From assembly GCF_024213555.1 (NCBI RefSeq), contig NZ_JANAVO010000001.1, forward strand, positions 2,604,001 through 2,668,000: a stretch of DNA of 64,000 nucleotides, written 5' to 3'. This DNA comes from Allokutzneria sp. A3M-2-11 16. Lineage in GTDB: Bacteria; Actinomycetota; Actinomycetes; Mycobacteriales; Pseudonocardiaceae. Positions 17,657 to 25,924 of this stretch are shown piece by piece. Below the pieces are notes generated by a model. It was given only the letters and a program-made list of their open reading frames with translations, did not search any database and was not told where the DNA came from. Positions within the stretch are counted from its first letter, which is position 1. Each line of letters opens with the position of its first letter. The position numbers and the translations under genes were made by a program.

Positions 17657-18157
17657 TCAAACCTCGGCGTCCAGCGCGACCGCCGCGGCGTGCACGATCG
17701 CGGCGATCCGCAGCGCGTCGTTCGCCGCCTCCGCGGAAACGTCCAGCGCCGCGTGGTGCGCCCGCACGCAGACCTCGCAGCCGTTGATCGCCGACACCGC
17801 CAGGCACCACAGCTCAAAGTCGATCTTGTCAACGCCCAGCCGCGCCACCACCCGCATGCGCAGCCGCGCGGGGAGGTCCGCGCCGATCACGTGCTTGGCG
17901 CGGAAGTAGACGTTGTTCATCGCCATGATCGACGCGGCCGCCTTCGCCGCGGTGACGACCTCGGCGGGCACGTGCGCCGCGGCTTCCTCGACGAGCTCGC
18001 GCAGCACCACGGCGTTGCGGGCGGCGGCTGCCACCGCGACCACGGTGCCCCACAGCTGCCGTTCGGACAGCGCCGAACCGTCGATCATCAAGCCCAGGTT
18101 CTGCTCGATGTCCTCCGCGTAGCCCGGCAGCGCCGCCCTGAGCGCCTCCAGCGACAT
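17657..18157 (-). CDS. AhpD-family alkylhydroperoxidase
   Basis: A 166-residue protein of the carboxymuconolactone-decarboxylase/AhpD fold. The redox motif CEVC with following HH (GCEVCVRAHHAAL, about residue 130) is the AhpD active site, and KHVIGADLPARLRM and the helical lead match mycobacterial AhpD. In that family it reduces AhpC or lipoyl partners to detoxify peroxides. No ahpC or OxyR gene is next to it, which is unusual. Its ATG overlaps the stop of the upstream membrane gene (TGATG), so it is coupled to that gene. Confidence 0.88.
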   Translation of the reverse strand: MSLEALRAALPGYAEDIEQNLGLMIDGSALSERQLWGTVVAVAAAARNAVVLRELVEEAAAHVPAEVVTAAKAAASIMAMNNVYFRAKHVIGADLPARLRMRVVARLGVDKIDFELWCLAVSAINGCEVCVRAHHAALDVSAEAANDALRIAAIVHAAAVALDAEV

Positions 18158-18609
18158 CAGTTGACCAGGCGGACCAGTTGGACGGGGCGGTCGGCGGCCC
18201 AGTGCAGCTCGCGGCCCCCGCTGACCACGACACGGACCTGGCCGCCCGGGTGCAGGGACACGTCGACGAGGCGGGTCACCGGGCCGATGTCCCCGTGCAA
18301 CCGCACGTCCTGCCCCGGCGCGAGGCGGTAGGCCGGGCAGGGGCCGAGGTTGCGCGCCCGCGAGGCGGGGCAGACCAGCGTCGTGTACAGCTTCCACATC
18401 CCGTAGCCCGCCGCGGCGGTGAACAGCGGGAGGAAGCCGACATCGCCCCAGGCCATCGTCGCGAAGGGGATGAAGGCGAACGCGATCGCCGCCAGCACGC
18501 CCGAGCTGACCGGCCTGCCCGCGATCATCAACCAGCCGGTGGTGCGCACGGTGCCGTCCAGCAGGAGGCCGCGCGGGGGAGTGGACCCCAGCCGTGTCTT
18601 GGTGCTCAC
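18157..18609 (-). CDS. Small membrane protein with C-terminal beta domain
   Basis: A 150-residue protein with two hydrophobic segments (IAGRPVSSGVLAAIAFAF and FLPLFTAAAGYGMWKLY) followed by a soluble 75-residue tail rich in short beta strands. GTG 18609 overlaps the TGA of the preceding gene (GTGA), and its own stop overlaps the AhpD start. No family recognised. The operon order, proline-rich membrane protein, this gene, then AhpD, suggests a shared envelope or redox task. Confidence 0.7.
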   Translation of the reverse strand: MSTKTRLGSTPPRGLLLDGTVRTTGWLMIAGRPVSSGVLAAIAFAFIPFATMAWGDVGFLPLFTAAAGYGMWKLYTTLVCPASRARNLGPCPAYRLAPGQDVRLHGDIGPVTRLVDVSLHPGGQVRVVVSGGRELHWAADRPVQLVRLVN

Positions 18610-19073
18610 AGCTGCCTCCACCGCAGTCGCTGGTCCCCGGGGCCCTTCAAGCACAGCAGACCCTTCCCCTGGTCGCTGATCGCGAAGTCGCCTTCCTTGG
18701 GGCAGGGGGAGCCCGCCTTCGGGAACGCCGGGTTCGTCGACGCGGTCGGCTTCGGCGGCGGGGCCTGCGTGCGCGGCGGCTGGGTCGACTTCTTCGGCGG
18801 AGGCACCTGACTGGTGGTCGGCGGCGGCGGTGGGGCCTCGGTGGTGGTCTCCGCCGTGGTCGTCACCGGGGTGGTGGTCTCGGCCGAGCTGGTCGTCGGC
18901 TGGGTCGACTGGACGACGGTGAGCGCCGCCGGGACCGCTGTCGGGCTGGGGCGCAACAGCGCGCCCGTGCCCCCGAGCGCGCCGAGCCCGAGCGCTGTGC
19001 CCGCGACCGCCGCGCCGAGCCGCTGCCAGCCCGGTGCCGTCCACCACCACTGGCGGACCGTCCCTCCGACCAT
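18606..19073 (-). CDS. Single-pass membrane protein with Pro/Thr-rich linker
   Basis: A 155-residue protein taken from ATG 19073. After a Trp-rich lead (VRQWWWTAPGWQRL) comes one membrane helix (LGAAVAGTALGLGALGGTG), then about 65 residues of Thr/Pro-rich linker with repeated TTT and PPP runs, then a short domain with two cysteines (GSPCPKEG and GLLCLKG). The layout is that of an extracytoplasmic domain held away from the membrane. Upstream in-frame codons reach toward the sigma-factor gene and are less likely. First gene of the AhpD operon. Confidence 0.68.
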   Translation of the reverse strand: MVGGTVRQWWWTAPGWQRLGAAVAGTALGLGALGGTGALLRPSPTAVPAALTVVQSTQPTTSSAETTTPVTTTAETTTEAPPPPPTTSQVPPPKKSTQPPRTQAPPPKPTASTNPAFPKAGSPCPKEGDFAISDQGKGLLCLKGPGDQRLRWRQL

Positions 19074-19252
19074 GCTCCACGCTCCCAACCGAGCTACGCG
19101 TTTGTACCCCAAGAGGGTGACAGCACGCGCAAGAGCTGCGAACGGCCGGTCTGCTGTGGCCGTGGTCACACTCGTAGAACGCCCCGGTGGGCTCCGGGCA
19201 GGAACCTGATGTGCGAACAGTGGCGCCACCGGCGCAGACGAGGGGATCCGCG

Positions 19253-19837
19253 GTGAGCCGTCCGGACCCGAAATCGGCGTTGGCCGAGCTCTACGACAGC
19301 GCGGCCAGGCAGCTGCACCGCTACCTGGCCCGGCGGGTCGGCACCGAGGTCGCCGACGACCTGGTCGCGGAGACCTTCCTGGTGCTGTGGCAGCAGCGGG
19401 ACTCCGTCGAGTTCGGCGGCGACTCGGCGCGGGCCTGGATGTACGGGATCGCGACGAACCTGGTGCGGCGGCACGCCCGGTCGGAGGAGCGGCGGTTGCG
19501 GGCGTGGACCCGGGACGGCGCGCGGCGCGAGGAGGTCGCGGACGTCGGAGACCGGGCCGTGGACCTCGTCGACGCGGGCGCGGTCTCCGGACACCTCGCG
19601 CCGATGCTCGCCGAGCTGCCGGAGCGCGACCGCGACGTGCTGCTGATGTCGGCGTGGACGGATCTGTCGCCGACGGAGATCGCGGAGTCGCTGGACATGC
19701 ACCCGGTCACGGTTCGCACGTGCCTGCACCGCGTCCGGGGGCGGTTGCGCAAGCAGCTGGCCACCCGGATGGACGCGAAGAGCCTTCGTCATGCGGTGCG
19801 GGTCAACCAGAGAGAGCGGGGAAACGGGCATGCGTGA
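19253..19837 (+). CDS. ECF-type RNA polymerase sigma factor
   Basis: A 194-residue sigma-70 ECF factor. Region 2 (ELYDSAARQLHRYLARRVG through TFLVLWQQRD and RAWMYGIATNLVRRH) and region 4 (LPERDRDVLLMSAWTDLSPTEIAESLDMHPVTVRTCLHRVRGRLR) are intact. GTG 19253 follows GAGGGG; the earlier frame is not needed for the fold. The gene overlaps the next by 8 bp (stop TGA within ATGCGTGA), so it is translated with its membrane partner. It should direct polymerase to a regulon sensed by that partner. Confidence 0.92.
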   Translation: MSRPDPKSALAELYDSAARQLHRYLARRVGTEVADDLVAETFLVLWQQRDSVEFGGDSARAWMYGIATNLVRRHARSEERRLRAWTRDGARREEVADVGDRAVDLVDAGAVSGHLAPMLAELPERDRDVLLMSAWTDLSPTEIAESLDMHPVTVRTCLHRVRGRLRKQLATRMDAKSLRHAVRVNQRERGNGHA

Positions 19838-20912
19838 CGCAGAGCTGAACCGAGCGCTGGACGCGGGTCTGGACGACCTCGCCGATGTGCCCGAGATGAC
19901 CGAAACCGCGTTCCAGTCGGGCCGTGACCGGCTGTTCGCGGCCATGCAAGCAACGGAGGACGAGTTGACGATCACCCAGGAAGCCCCCGCGCCGAGCGCT
20001 CCGCGGCCGCAGTCGCAGCACCGCCCCGGACGGTGGCTGGTCGCCGCCGCCGCGGTCGGCGTCCTCACGGTCGGCGCCCTGGTCTCCCAGACGGTGACCT
20101 TCGACGGCAGCAGCGGCGAGGCGCACGCACGAGCGGTCGAGACCTTGAACAAGGCCGCCGAGCTGGCCACGGCCAACACCGACCCGAAGATCGCGCCCGG
20201 CCAGTTCCGCTACCGGGCCACGCGCACCGAGGGCATCACGACCTACCAGAGCGGAGGCGCGTCGACCGGCGGAGTCCTCCAGGAGACGTGGATCCCGGCC
20301 GACGAGCGGCAGGTGTGGATGGACCGCCGCGCGAACCTCGGCAAGGAGAAGTGGGTCCCCGGCCTGGAGGGCAAGGGCGAGCCCGCCTCCAGCACCCCGC
20401 GCCAGCTGCTCGGTGAGTGGCGGGCGCCGTGCGGCGACTTCGACTACTTCGCCGTGGGAAGCCGCAAGTCCTGTGACAAGGGGGACTGGTACAACCCCAC
20501 CCCGGAGTTCCTCGCCGCGCTGCCGAAGGACCCGAAGCAGCTGTACGAGAAGTTCGTCGCCTCGTTCCCCGGGGGTGACGCGGCCGTGGTGACCTCGGTC
20601 GGTTCGCTGCTGAACTCCGGCCGGGTTCCCGCGGACATCAGGGCGACCATCTACCGTGCGCTGGCGCTCGTGCCGAGCCTGGCGGTCACCGCCGACGTCG
20701 CCAACCTCGACAACCGCAAGGGGACCGCGCTCGGTGTCCGCCAGGGCGCCGAGTTCCGCGAGATCATCATTGACCCGGCCAACGGCCAGTACATCGGCGA
20801 GCGCTCGGTGATGGCCGAGACCGAGTACGGCCTCAAGCCCGGCACGGTGCGCAGCTACAGCGCCGTGAAGACCGCCGTGGTGAACGGGATCGGGGCCGTT
20901 CCCACCAGCTGA
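19830..20912 (+). CDS. CU044_5270-type membrane protein, partner of the ECF sigma factor
   Basis: A 360-residue protein with a cytosolic N-terminal 65 residues (MRDAELNRALDAGLDDLADV), one membrane helix (WLVAAAAVGVLTVGALVSQTV) and a 275-residue outer domain. The outer part has TWIPADERQVWMDRR and ALALVPSLAVTADVANLDNRKGTALGV, features of the CU044_5270 family that follows ECF sigma factors in Streptomyces and relatives. It probably acts as an anti-sigma or sensor. It overlaps the sigma gene and is closed by a hairpin. Confidence 0.8.
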   Translation: MRDAELNRALDAGLDDLADVPEMTETAFQSGRDRLFAAMQATEDELTITQEAPAPSAPRPQSQHRPGRWLVAAAAVGVLTVGALVSQTVTFDGSSGEAHARAVETLNKAAELATANTDPKIAPGQFRYRATRTEGITTYQSGGASTGGVLQETWIPADERQVWMDRRANLGKEKWVPGLEGKGEPASSTPRQLLGEWRAPCGDFDYFAVGSRKSCDKGDWYNPTPEFLAALPKDPKQLYEKFVASFPGGDAAVVTSVGSLLNSGRVPADIRATIYRALALVPSLAVTADVANLDNRKGTALGVRQGAEFREIIIDPANGQYIGERSVMAETEYGLKPGTVRSYSAVKTAVVNGIGAVPTS

Positions 20913-20926
20913 TCGGCGGAAGCAGG

Positions 20927-20960
20927 ACGGACCGGGGCGCTCGGGGGCGCTCCGGTCCGT
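20927..20960. terminator. Hairpin between convergent genes
   Basis: ACGGACCGGGGCGC and GCGCTCCGGTCCGT pair with one mismatch around a short loop. It lies between the CU044_5270-type gene (stop at 20912) and the leftward solute-binding-like gene (end at 20967), and can end transcription in both directions. Confidence 0.75.
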
Positions 20961-20966
20961 TCTCGT

Positions 20967-21758
20967 TCAGCCGAGCCAGGGCTTGCTGATCCGCTCGTAG
21001 GTGCCGTCGTGCAGCGCGAGGTTGAGCCACTGGTCGACCCAGTGCTTGAAGACCACGTCGCCGAGCGGGACGAGATATGCCTTCTCCGAGAAGGTGAACG
21101 GCTTCTCCGGGTGCACCGCGCAGAGTTCCGGCCGCAGCTTCGCCTGCCAGCGCGTCTCGACCGCGTCGGTGATCATCAGGTCCACCCGGCCCGCGACGAT
21201 CTCCTCGAAGATCGTGTTGTTGTCCGGGTGCGCGACGATGGTGGCCTGCTTGAGGTTGGCGCGGGCGAACTGCTCGTTGGTGCCGCCCGGGTTGACGATC
21301 GCGCGCACACCCGGCTTGTCGATCTGCTCCAGCGTCTGGAAGCGCGCCGCGTTCTCGCAGCGGGTGATCGGCGTCTTACCGTCCACCACGTACGCCTTGC
21401 TGTAGAACGCGTGCCGCGCGCGCTCCAACGTGATCGAGACCCCGCCCACCGCGACGTCGCAGCGTCTGCGGAAGTCGTCGACCAGCGTCTTCCACGTGGT
21501 CGGCACGATCGTCATCTTCACGCCGAGCCGCTTCGCGAGATCGCCCGCCATGTCCAGGTCGATCCCGCTCCACACCCCGGTCTTGGGGTCGAGGTAGGTG
21601 AACGGGCGGTAGTCGCCCGTGCTGCACACCCGGAGTTCGCCGCGCCTGCTCACCTGATCGAGCCGACTGCCGCCGCCGCGCTCCTCCGGGCTCGCACTGG
21701 AGATCGAGCCGATGGCGAGCAGGGACACCACCGTGATGAGAACCGCCTTGGCACGCAT
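20967..21758 (-). CDS. Periplasmic-type cyclohexadienyl dehydratase (PheC-like)
   Basis: A 263-residue exported protein with a signal peptide (MRAKAVLITVVSLLAIGSIS). The rest is a type-2 solute-binding fold most like PheC, the secreted prephenate/arogenate dehydratase: RVCSTGDYRPFTYLD, DGKTPITRCENAARFQTLEQ, AIVNPGGTNEQFARANL, DLMITDAVETRWQ (containing the catalytic glutamate of PheC) and ELCAVHPEKPFTFSEKAYLV. A plain amino-acid-binding protein is the alternative, but no transporter genes adjoin. It starts 7 bp after the lipoprotein gene, so the two are co-transcribed. Confidence 0.8.
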   Translation of the reverse strand: MRAKAVLITVVSLLAIGSISSASPEERGGGSRLDQVSRRGELRVCSTGDYRPFTYLDPKTGVWSGIDLDMAGDLAKRLGVKMTIVPTTWKTLVDDFRRRCDVAVGGVSITLERARHAFYSKAYVVDGKTPITRCENAARFQTLEQIDKPGVRAIVNPGGTNEQFARANLKQATIVAHPDNNTIFEEIVAGRVDLMITDAVETRWQAKLRPELCAVHPEKPFTFSEKAYLVPLGDVVFKHWVDQWLNLALHDGTYERISKPWLG

Positions 21759-21765
21759 GCGTGCA

Positions 21766-22371
21766 CTAAATGCGGAAGTACGCCGTCCCGTCAATCTTCC
21801 CGCCGTTGCAGACGTAGCCGCTCGTCCACGGAACCGTGAACTGCTTGGTGTCGTCCGGCGGCGTCACGGCGAGCACGTCGGCGGTCGGCGCGCAGGGCCC
21901 GTCGGTCGGTTCCTCACCGGCCGGGACGGGGCTCCAGTGCAGCTTCTTGCCCGCCTTCTGGCCCGGCGGGAGCATGACCGTCTTCGGCCCGGGATCGGCC
22001 TGGCGCTCGGCCTTCGTCGGCACGCGCTCGCCGTCCTTGCGCCGCAGCTCCATTCCGCCGTAGCCGAAGAGCGTGCACGACTTGCCGCTCTTGTTCGTCA
22101 CGACGAGCGTCGCGTAGCGCTGGCCCGCTCCCGCGTCGGAGTCCTGCAGCTCGCCGCTGAGATCGGCGGCGGTGCACCGGGTGTCAGCGGGCTTGGCCCC
22201 GGCCGGGTGCGGCTCGGCCGGCGGTTTGGCCGCCTCGTTCACCTCCGGTGCCGCCGGGGGCGGTGGGGCCACGAGCGGGTTCGCCGGCTGGGCGGGCGGG
22301 GGTGTGCCACACGCGGTGATCGCCATCAGGGCGACCGCGCTGCCAGTGACTGCCTGTCCGATTCGACGCAT
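21766..22371 (-). CDS. DUF4232-type lipoprotein
   Basis: A 201-residue lipoprotein. The signal peptide ends in a lipobox (ITAC, cysteine near residue 21), followed by about 40 residues of Pro/Ala-rich linker and a beta-sandwich-like domain with RYATLVVTNKSGKSCTLFGYGG, the hallmark of DUF4232 proteins, and four cysteines likely forming disulfides. ATG 22371. It is anchored on the outer face of the membrane and lies just upstream of the PheC-like gene. Function unknown; these domains are common in actinobacterial surface lipoproteins. Confidence 0.85.
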   Translation of the reverse strand: MRRIGQAVTGSAVALMAITACGTPPPAQPANPLVAPPPPAAPEVNEAAKPPAEPHPAGAKPADTRCTAADLSGELQDSDAGAGQRYATLVVTNKSGKSCTLFGYGGMELRRKDGERVPTKAERQADPGPKTVMLPPGQKAGKKLHWSPVPAGEEPTDGPCAPTADVLAVTPPDDTKQFTVPWTSGYVCNGGKIDGTAYFRI

Positions 22372-22440
22372 GTCTAGGACCTCCCTGCCAGGAGTACCCG
22401 GGCCCTGTTGTTGTACACCGGAACGGCCCAGTCGGCATGT

Positions 22441-23484
22441 CTAGACCATCCAGCCGGAGGCCAGCTCCGTCATTCCCGAGACCGCCGCGGTCCAGACGTA
22501 GGTCCACGCCACCAGGCCGTCCGCGAGGGTGACCCGGACGCGGCGGTAGTCATCGCCCTCGTACTCGTCGAGCACCCGGAGCGCGGCGGCGGGATCGCGC
22601 AGGCCGATCACGCTGCCGGGGACTCCGGGCCCGTCGCCGAGTCGCAGCGCGGGATAACCGAGGCCGGTGTCGAAGAGGCGTCCCGGCAGGCGGTGCGTCG
22701 TTCCCGGTCCAACCGCCAGCGGTGCGAGCAGCCGCCACGCCGAGGCTCCCGGCTGCAACGTGCCGTAGACGAACAGCCGGTCCGGCCACTCGTCCGGATC
22801 GGGCTCACCGTCCAAAAAGGACACTGAGAGGCCGTGGTGGCCGATGGTTCCTTGCAGGGCGAGGGCCGCGGCCTGGTCGACGTCCGCGCAGCGGACCATC
22901 TCGCCGTTCTGCAGCAGCGGCATGCGGATCTCGGTCAAGCCGACGTAGCTGAGCGCACCGTCCACAATGGAGCCATCATCCAGCGTGATCGTCCCACTGC
23001 CGACTTTCGCCAACCCGTAGCGCGTTCCGCGTCCCTCGCAGACATCCAGCACGCGGACCTGCTCCCGCGTGGCCAGCCACACCGCGTGCGTCTCCGTGAC
23101 GCCCGGGGCGGACGCCAGCGTCGCCGGACGTGCGCCGTCACGCATGCGCAGTCCGCTCGCCCAGACCGCGGCCAGGTCGGCGCACCGGGCTCGCAGCACG
23201 ACGGCGGGCCCCGGCAGGCGCAGCGTCCCGCGCAACCAAGTGATCTTGGACGGACACTGGTTCGAGCCGTAGACCAGGAGCGGGACCCGTTCTGCCAGCG
23301 GCGCGGCTCCCCGCTCGGCCAGCCAGTCGTCCAGGTCGGTGTCCCCGGCCAGCCACGATCCGCCGCGCGGGCGCAGCAGGACACCCCGGCCGTCGTGGTG
23401 CGCGTAGGAACCGTCAGGCCGCGCGCCCGGGTAGGGCTCGGCCGGGAAATCAGAGTCGCTGAATGAGCTGAACGAGGACGGCAT
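22441..23484 (-). CDS. Two-domain gamma-glutamylcyclotransferase-like protein
   Basis: A 347-residue protein with two GGCT/AIG2-like folds. The first carries LLVYGSNQCPSKI and the second LFVYGTLQPGASAWR, the nucleotide-like YGS/YGT loops of this fold; DEYEGDDYRRVRV near the end supplies the conserved glutamate-bearing strand. ATG 23484 is used because the longer frame overlaps the divergent mtnA gene. Members release pyroglutamate from gamma-glutamyl compounds or modify small amines. Only 22 bp separate it from mtnA, so their promoters overlap. Confidence 0.8.
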   Translation of the reverse strand: MPSSFSSFSDSDFPAEPYPGARPDGSYAHHDGRGVLLRPRGGSWLAGDTDLDDWLAERGAAPLAERVPLLVYGSNQCPSKITWLRGTLRLPGPAVVLRARCADLAAVWASGLRMRDGARPATLASAPGVTETHAVWLATREQVRVLDVCEGRGTRYGLAKVGSGTITLDDGSIVDGALSYVGLTEIRMPLLQNGEMVRCADVDQAAALALQGTIGHHGLSVSFLDGEPDPDEWPDRLFVYGTLQPGASAWRLLAPLAVGPGTTHRLPGRLFDTGLGYPALRLGDGPGVPGSVIGLRDPAAALRVLDEYEGDDYRRVRVTLADGLVAWTYVWTAAVSGMTELASGWMV

Positions 23485-23506
23485 CACCGCGTACCGTACG
23501 GAACCC

Positions 23507-24514
23507 GTGGAGCGGACCACCATCACTTGGGTCGACGGACACGTCGAGACGATCGACCAGACCGTGCTGCCGGAACTCCGGCTGCTTCGATTGTCCACAG
23601 TGGACGAATTTGTGGACGCGATCAAACGCCTGGTCATCCGGGGAGCCCCGTTGCTCGGCGCGGCCGGAGCCCTGGGCGTCGCGCTGGCCGCGGCGGTCTC
23701 CGCCCGGGAGGGTTACGACCCGGATCGCGTGCGGCGCGACGCCGAACTCATCGCCTCGGCCCGGCCGACCGCGGTCAACCTGCGCTGGGGCGTCGAGCAG
23801 GTGCTCCCGTTCGTCGACAAGGGCGCGGACGCGGTGCTCGTCGCTGCGCTCGACCTGGCCGCGGCCGATGTCACCGCGAACAAGCAGCTGGGCAGGCGCG
23901 GCGCGGACTTCCTGCGTGAGCAGCTCGGCGACCGGCCGCTGGCGCTGCACACCCACTGCAACGCCGGGGCGCTCGCGTGCGTCGGCTGGGGCACCGCGCT
24001 CGGCGTCGTGCGTTCGCTCCAGGAGGACGGCCTGGTCCGGATGGTCTTCGCGGACGAGACCCGGCCGCTGTTCCAGGGCTCGCGGATCACCGCGACCGAG
24101 CTGGCCGAACTGGGGCTGCCGCACCGCGTGGTGGCAGACGGGGCCGCGGCCGGGCTGATCGCGCGGGGCATGGTGGACGCGGTGATCGTCGGCGCGGACC
24201 GGATCGCGGCCAACGGCGACGTGGCCAACAAGGTCGGCACCTACCCGCTGGCGCTGGCCGCCGCGCGGGCCGGCGTCCCGTTCGTCGTCGCCGCCCCGGA
24301 GTCCACGCTGGACGCGGCGACCCCCGAGGGCGCCGCGATCGAGATCGAGGAGCGCGACCCCGACGAGGTGCTGGTCGTGGGTGGCCGCCGGATGGCCCCG
24401 GCGGGCACCGGCGCGGTCAACCCGGCCTTCGACGTGACGCCCGCGGACCTGGTGACCGCCATCGTCACCGAGCGCCGGGTGATCCGCCCGGCCCTGGGTG
24501 AGCGGGCTTTCTGA
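23507..24514 (+). CDS. mtnA: S-methyl-5-thioribose-1-phosphate isomerase
   Basis: A 335-residue isomerase that converts 5-methylthioribose-1-phosphate to 5-methylthioribulose-1-phosphate in the methionine salvage pathway. The family motifs are RGAPLLGAAGALGVALAA, HTHCNAGALACVGWGTALG with the catalytic cysteine, DETRPLFQGSRITA, and VGADRIAANGDVANKVGTY with the catalytic aspartate. Length is normal. GTG 23507 has no Shine-Dalgarno and lies 22 bp from the divergent gene, so it is probably leaderless. No other salvage genes are in the window. Confidence 0.95.
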   Translation: MERTTITWVDGHVETIDQTVLPELRLLRLSTVDEFVDAIKRLVIRGAPLLGAAGALGVALAAAVSAREGYDPDRVRRDAELIASARPTAVNLRWGVEQVLPFVDKGADAVLVAALDLAAADVTANKQLGRRGADFLREQLGDRPLALHTHCNAGALACVGWGTALGVVRSLQEDGLVRMVFADETRPLFQGSRITATELAELGLPHRVVADGAAAGLIARGMVDAVIVGADRIAANGDVANKVGTYPLALAAARAGVPFVVAAPESTLDAATPEGAAIEIEERDPDEVLVVGGRRMAPAGTGAVNPAFDVTPADLVTAIVTERRVIRPALGERAF

Positions 24515-24596
24515 AATTTGTCCGCTTGTGACGCTTGACTCCGGCGGATCGCCGGGTCACTCTATGAGAGCGCTCACACAAGGGCGCGACACGGAT

Positions 24597-24639
24597 TCGA
24601 GGGGATTGGCCCCAAGGCGGCGGAGGCCAATCCCCTCGA
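24597..24639. terminator. Perfect 15-bp hairpin between mtnA and a P450 gene
   Basis: TCGAGGGGATTGGCC (24597-24611) pairs perfectly with GGCCAATCCCCTCGA (24625-24639) across a 13-base loop. It lies between the rightward mtnA and the leftward P450, 8 bp from the end of the latter. Confidence 0.85.
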
Positions 24640-24646
24640 TTCCATC

Positions 24647-25852
24647 TCACCAGGTCACAGGCAGTTCCCGGACCCCGTAGAACGGCGCGTCCATGAGGAA
24701 CTCCAGCTCCTCCAGCGCGGTGTCCACCCGCAGCCCCGGAGCCCGGCGCAGCAGCGTCCGCAGCACCACTTCCAGCTCCAACCGCGCCAGGTGCTGGCCG
24801 ATGCACTTGTGCATCCCCCAGCCGAAGGTCATGTGGTCGCCCGCCGGGCGGCAGACGTCGAGCCGGTCCGCGTCCGCGTAGTGCCCGGCGTCGCGGTTCG
24901 CCGAGGACAGCGCGACGATCACGCCCTCCCCGGCCTTGATCAGCCGCCCGCCGACCTCGACGTCCGCGACCGCGGCCCGCACCACGCCGTGCTGGGCCAG
25001 TCCCAGGTAGCGCAGCAGCTCGTCGGCGGCACCCGCCGCGCGGTCCGGATCGGCCACCAGGTCCGCCCACTGACCGGGTTGCTCGTGCAGCGCCAGCACC
25101 GACAGCGCGATCGCGTTGGCCGTCGTCTCGAAGCCTCCGACGAGCAGCAGCACCGACATGCCGACGAACTCCTCGCGCGTCAACTCACCGGTGCGCAGGT
25201 GCCGCACAGCCAGGCGGCTGAGCAGATCCGTTCCCGGCTCGGCGGTGCGCTTGGCGATCAGCCGGTCCAGGTAGTCCTCCAGCTCCGCGAGCGCGGTGCC
25301 GACCTGGTCCGCCGGTAGCGAGCGGTCGAGGTGGCGGCGGCTGCGGTCGATGAAGAACGCCTGGTCGGACTCTGGCACGCCGAGCAGCAGGCTGATCACC
25401 TTGGCGGGCACCGGGACCGAGACGTGCCGCACCACGTCCGAGGGCGCGCCATCGGCGAACAGCGCGTCGACGCAGTCGTCCACGATCGCGGAGACCGCGG
25501 GCCGCAGCGCCTCCATGCGGGCCGCGCTGAACTCGGCGGCCAGAATCCTGCGGTACTTCGTGTGCAGCGGCGGATCGGTGACCAGGAAGCTGCCCGGCTT
25601 GGCCGCCTTGTCCACCACCGGGCGCAGCTGCGGGTAACCCGGCTTCGCGGGATCGGAGCTGAAGCGCGCGGGGTCGCTGAGCACGCGGCGCACGTCCGCG
25701 TAGCGGGTGACCAGCCACGCGGTCTGCCCGTGCCGCAACCGCACCGGGGCCACCGGCAGCTCCGCGCGCAACCGTTCGTACTCGGCGGGCGGGTCGAAAC
25801 CCGGGCAGCGCGTCATCGGGAATCGCGGGATCTCGGTGTTCTCGCTCGTCAC
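24647..25852 (-). CDS. Cytochrome P450 (1)
   Basis: A 401-residue bacterial P450. The heme thiolate motif is FGWGMHKCIGQHLA near residue 350, the ExxR pair sits in ADELLRYL, and the oxygen-activating I-helix reads GGFETTANAI, with Gly-Gly in place of the usual Ala-Gly. GTG 25852 follows a perfect AAGGAGG. It diverges from a second P450 that shares its N-terminal pattern, so the pair looks like an old duplication. No ferredoxin, reductase or biosynthetic enzyme is adjacent. Substrate unknown. Confidence 0.93.
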   Translation of the reverse strand: MTSENTEIPRFPMTRCPGFDPPAEYERLRAELPVAPVRLRHGQTAWLVTRYADVRRVLSDPARFSSDPAKPGYPQLRPVVDKAAKPGSFLVTDPPLHTKYRRILAAEFSAARMEALRPAVSAIVDDCVDALFADGAPSDVVRHVSVPVPAKVISLLLGVPESDQAFFIDRSRRHLDRSLPADQVGTALAELEDYLDRLIAKRTAEPGTDLLSRLAVRHLRTGELTREEFVGMSVLLLVGGFETTANAIALSVLALHEQPGQWADLVADPDRAAGAADELLRYLGLAQHGVVRAAVADVEVGGRLIKAGEGVIVALSSANRDAGHYADADRLDVCRPAGDHMTFGWGMHKCIGQHLARLELEVVLRTLLRRAPGLRVDTALEELEFLMDAPFYGVRELPVTW

Positions 25853-25924
25853 GTCGCCTCCTTGCCGTGATCCTCACACCCGGTACCGACAACGCGGCCA
25901 TGGGAAATCTCGCATGATGGCCAG

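Noticed and set aside
22368-22443. Two copies of GCATGTCTAG 66 bp apart
   Set aside because: Ten bases, one copy overlapping a start codon and the other a stop codon; too short to separate from chance.
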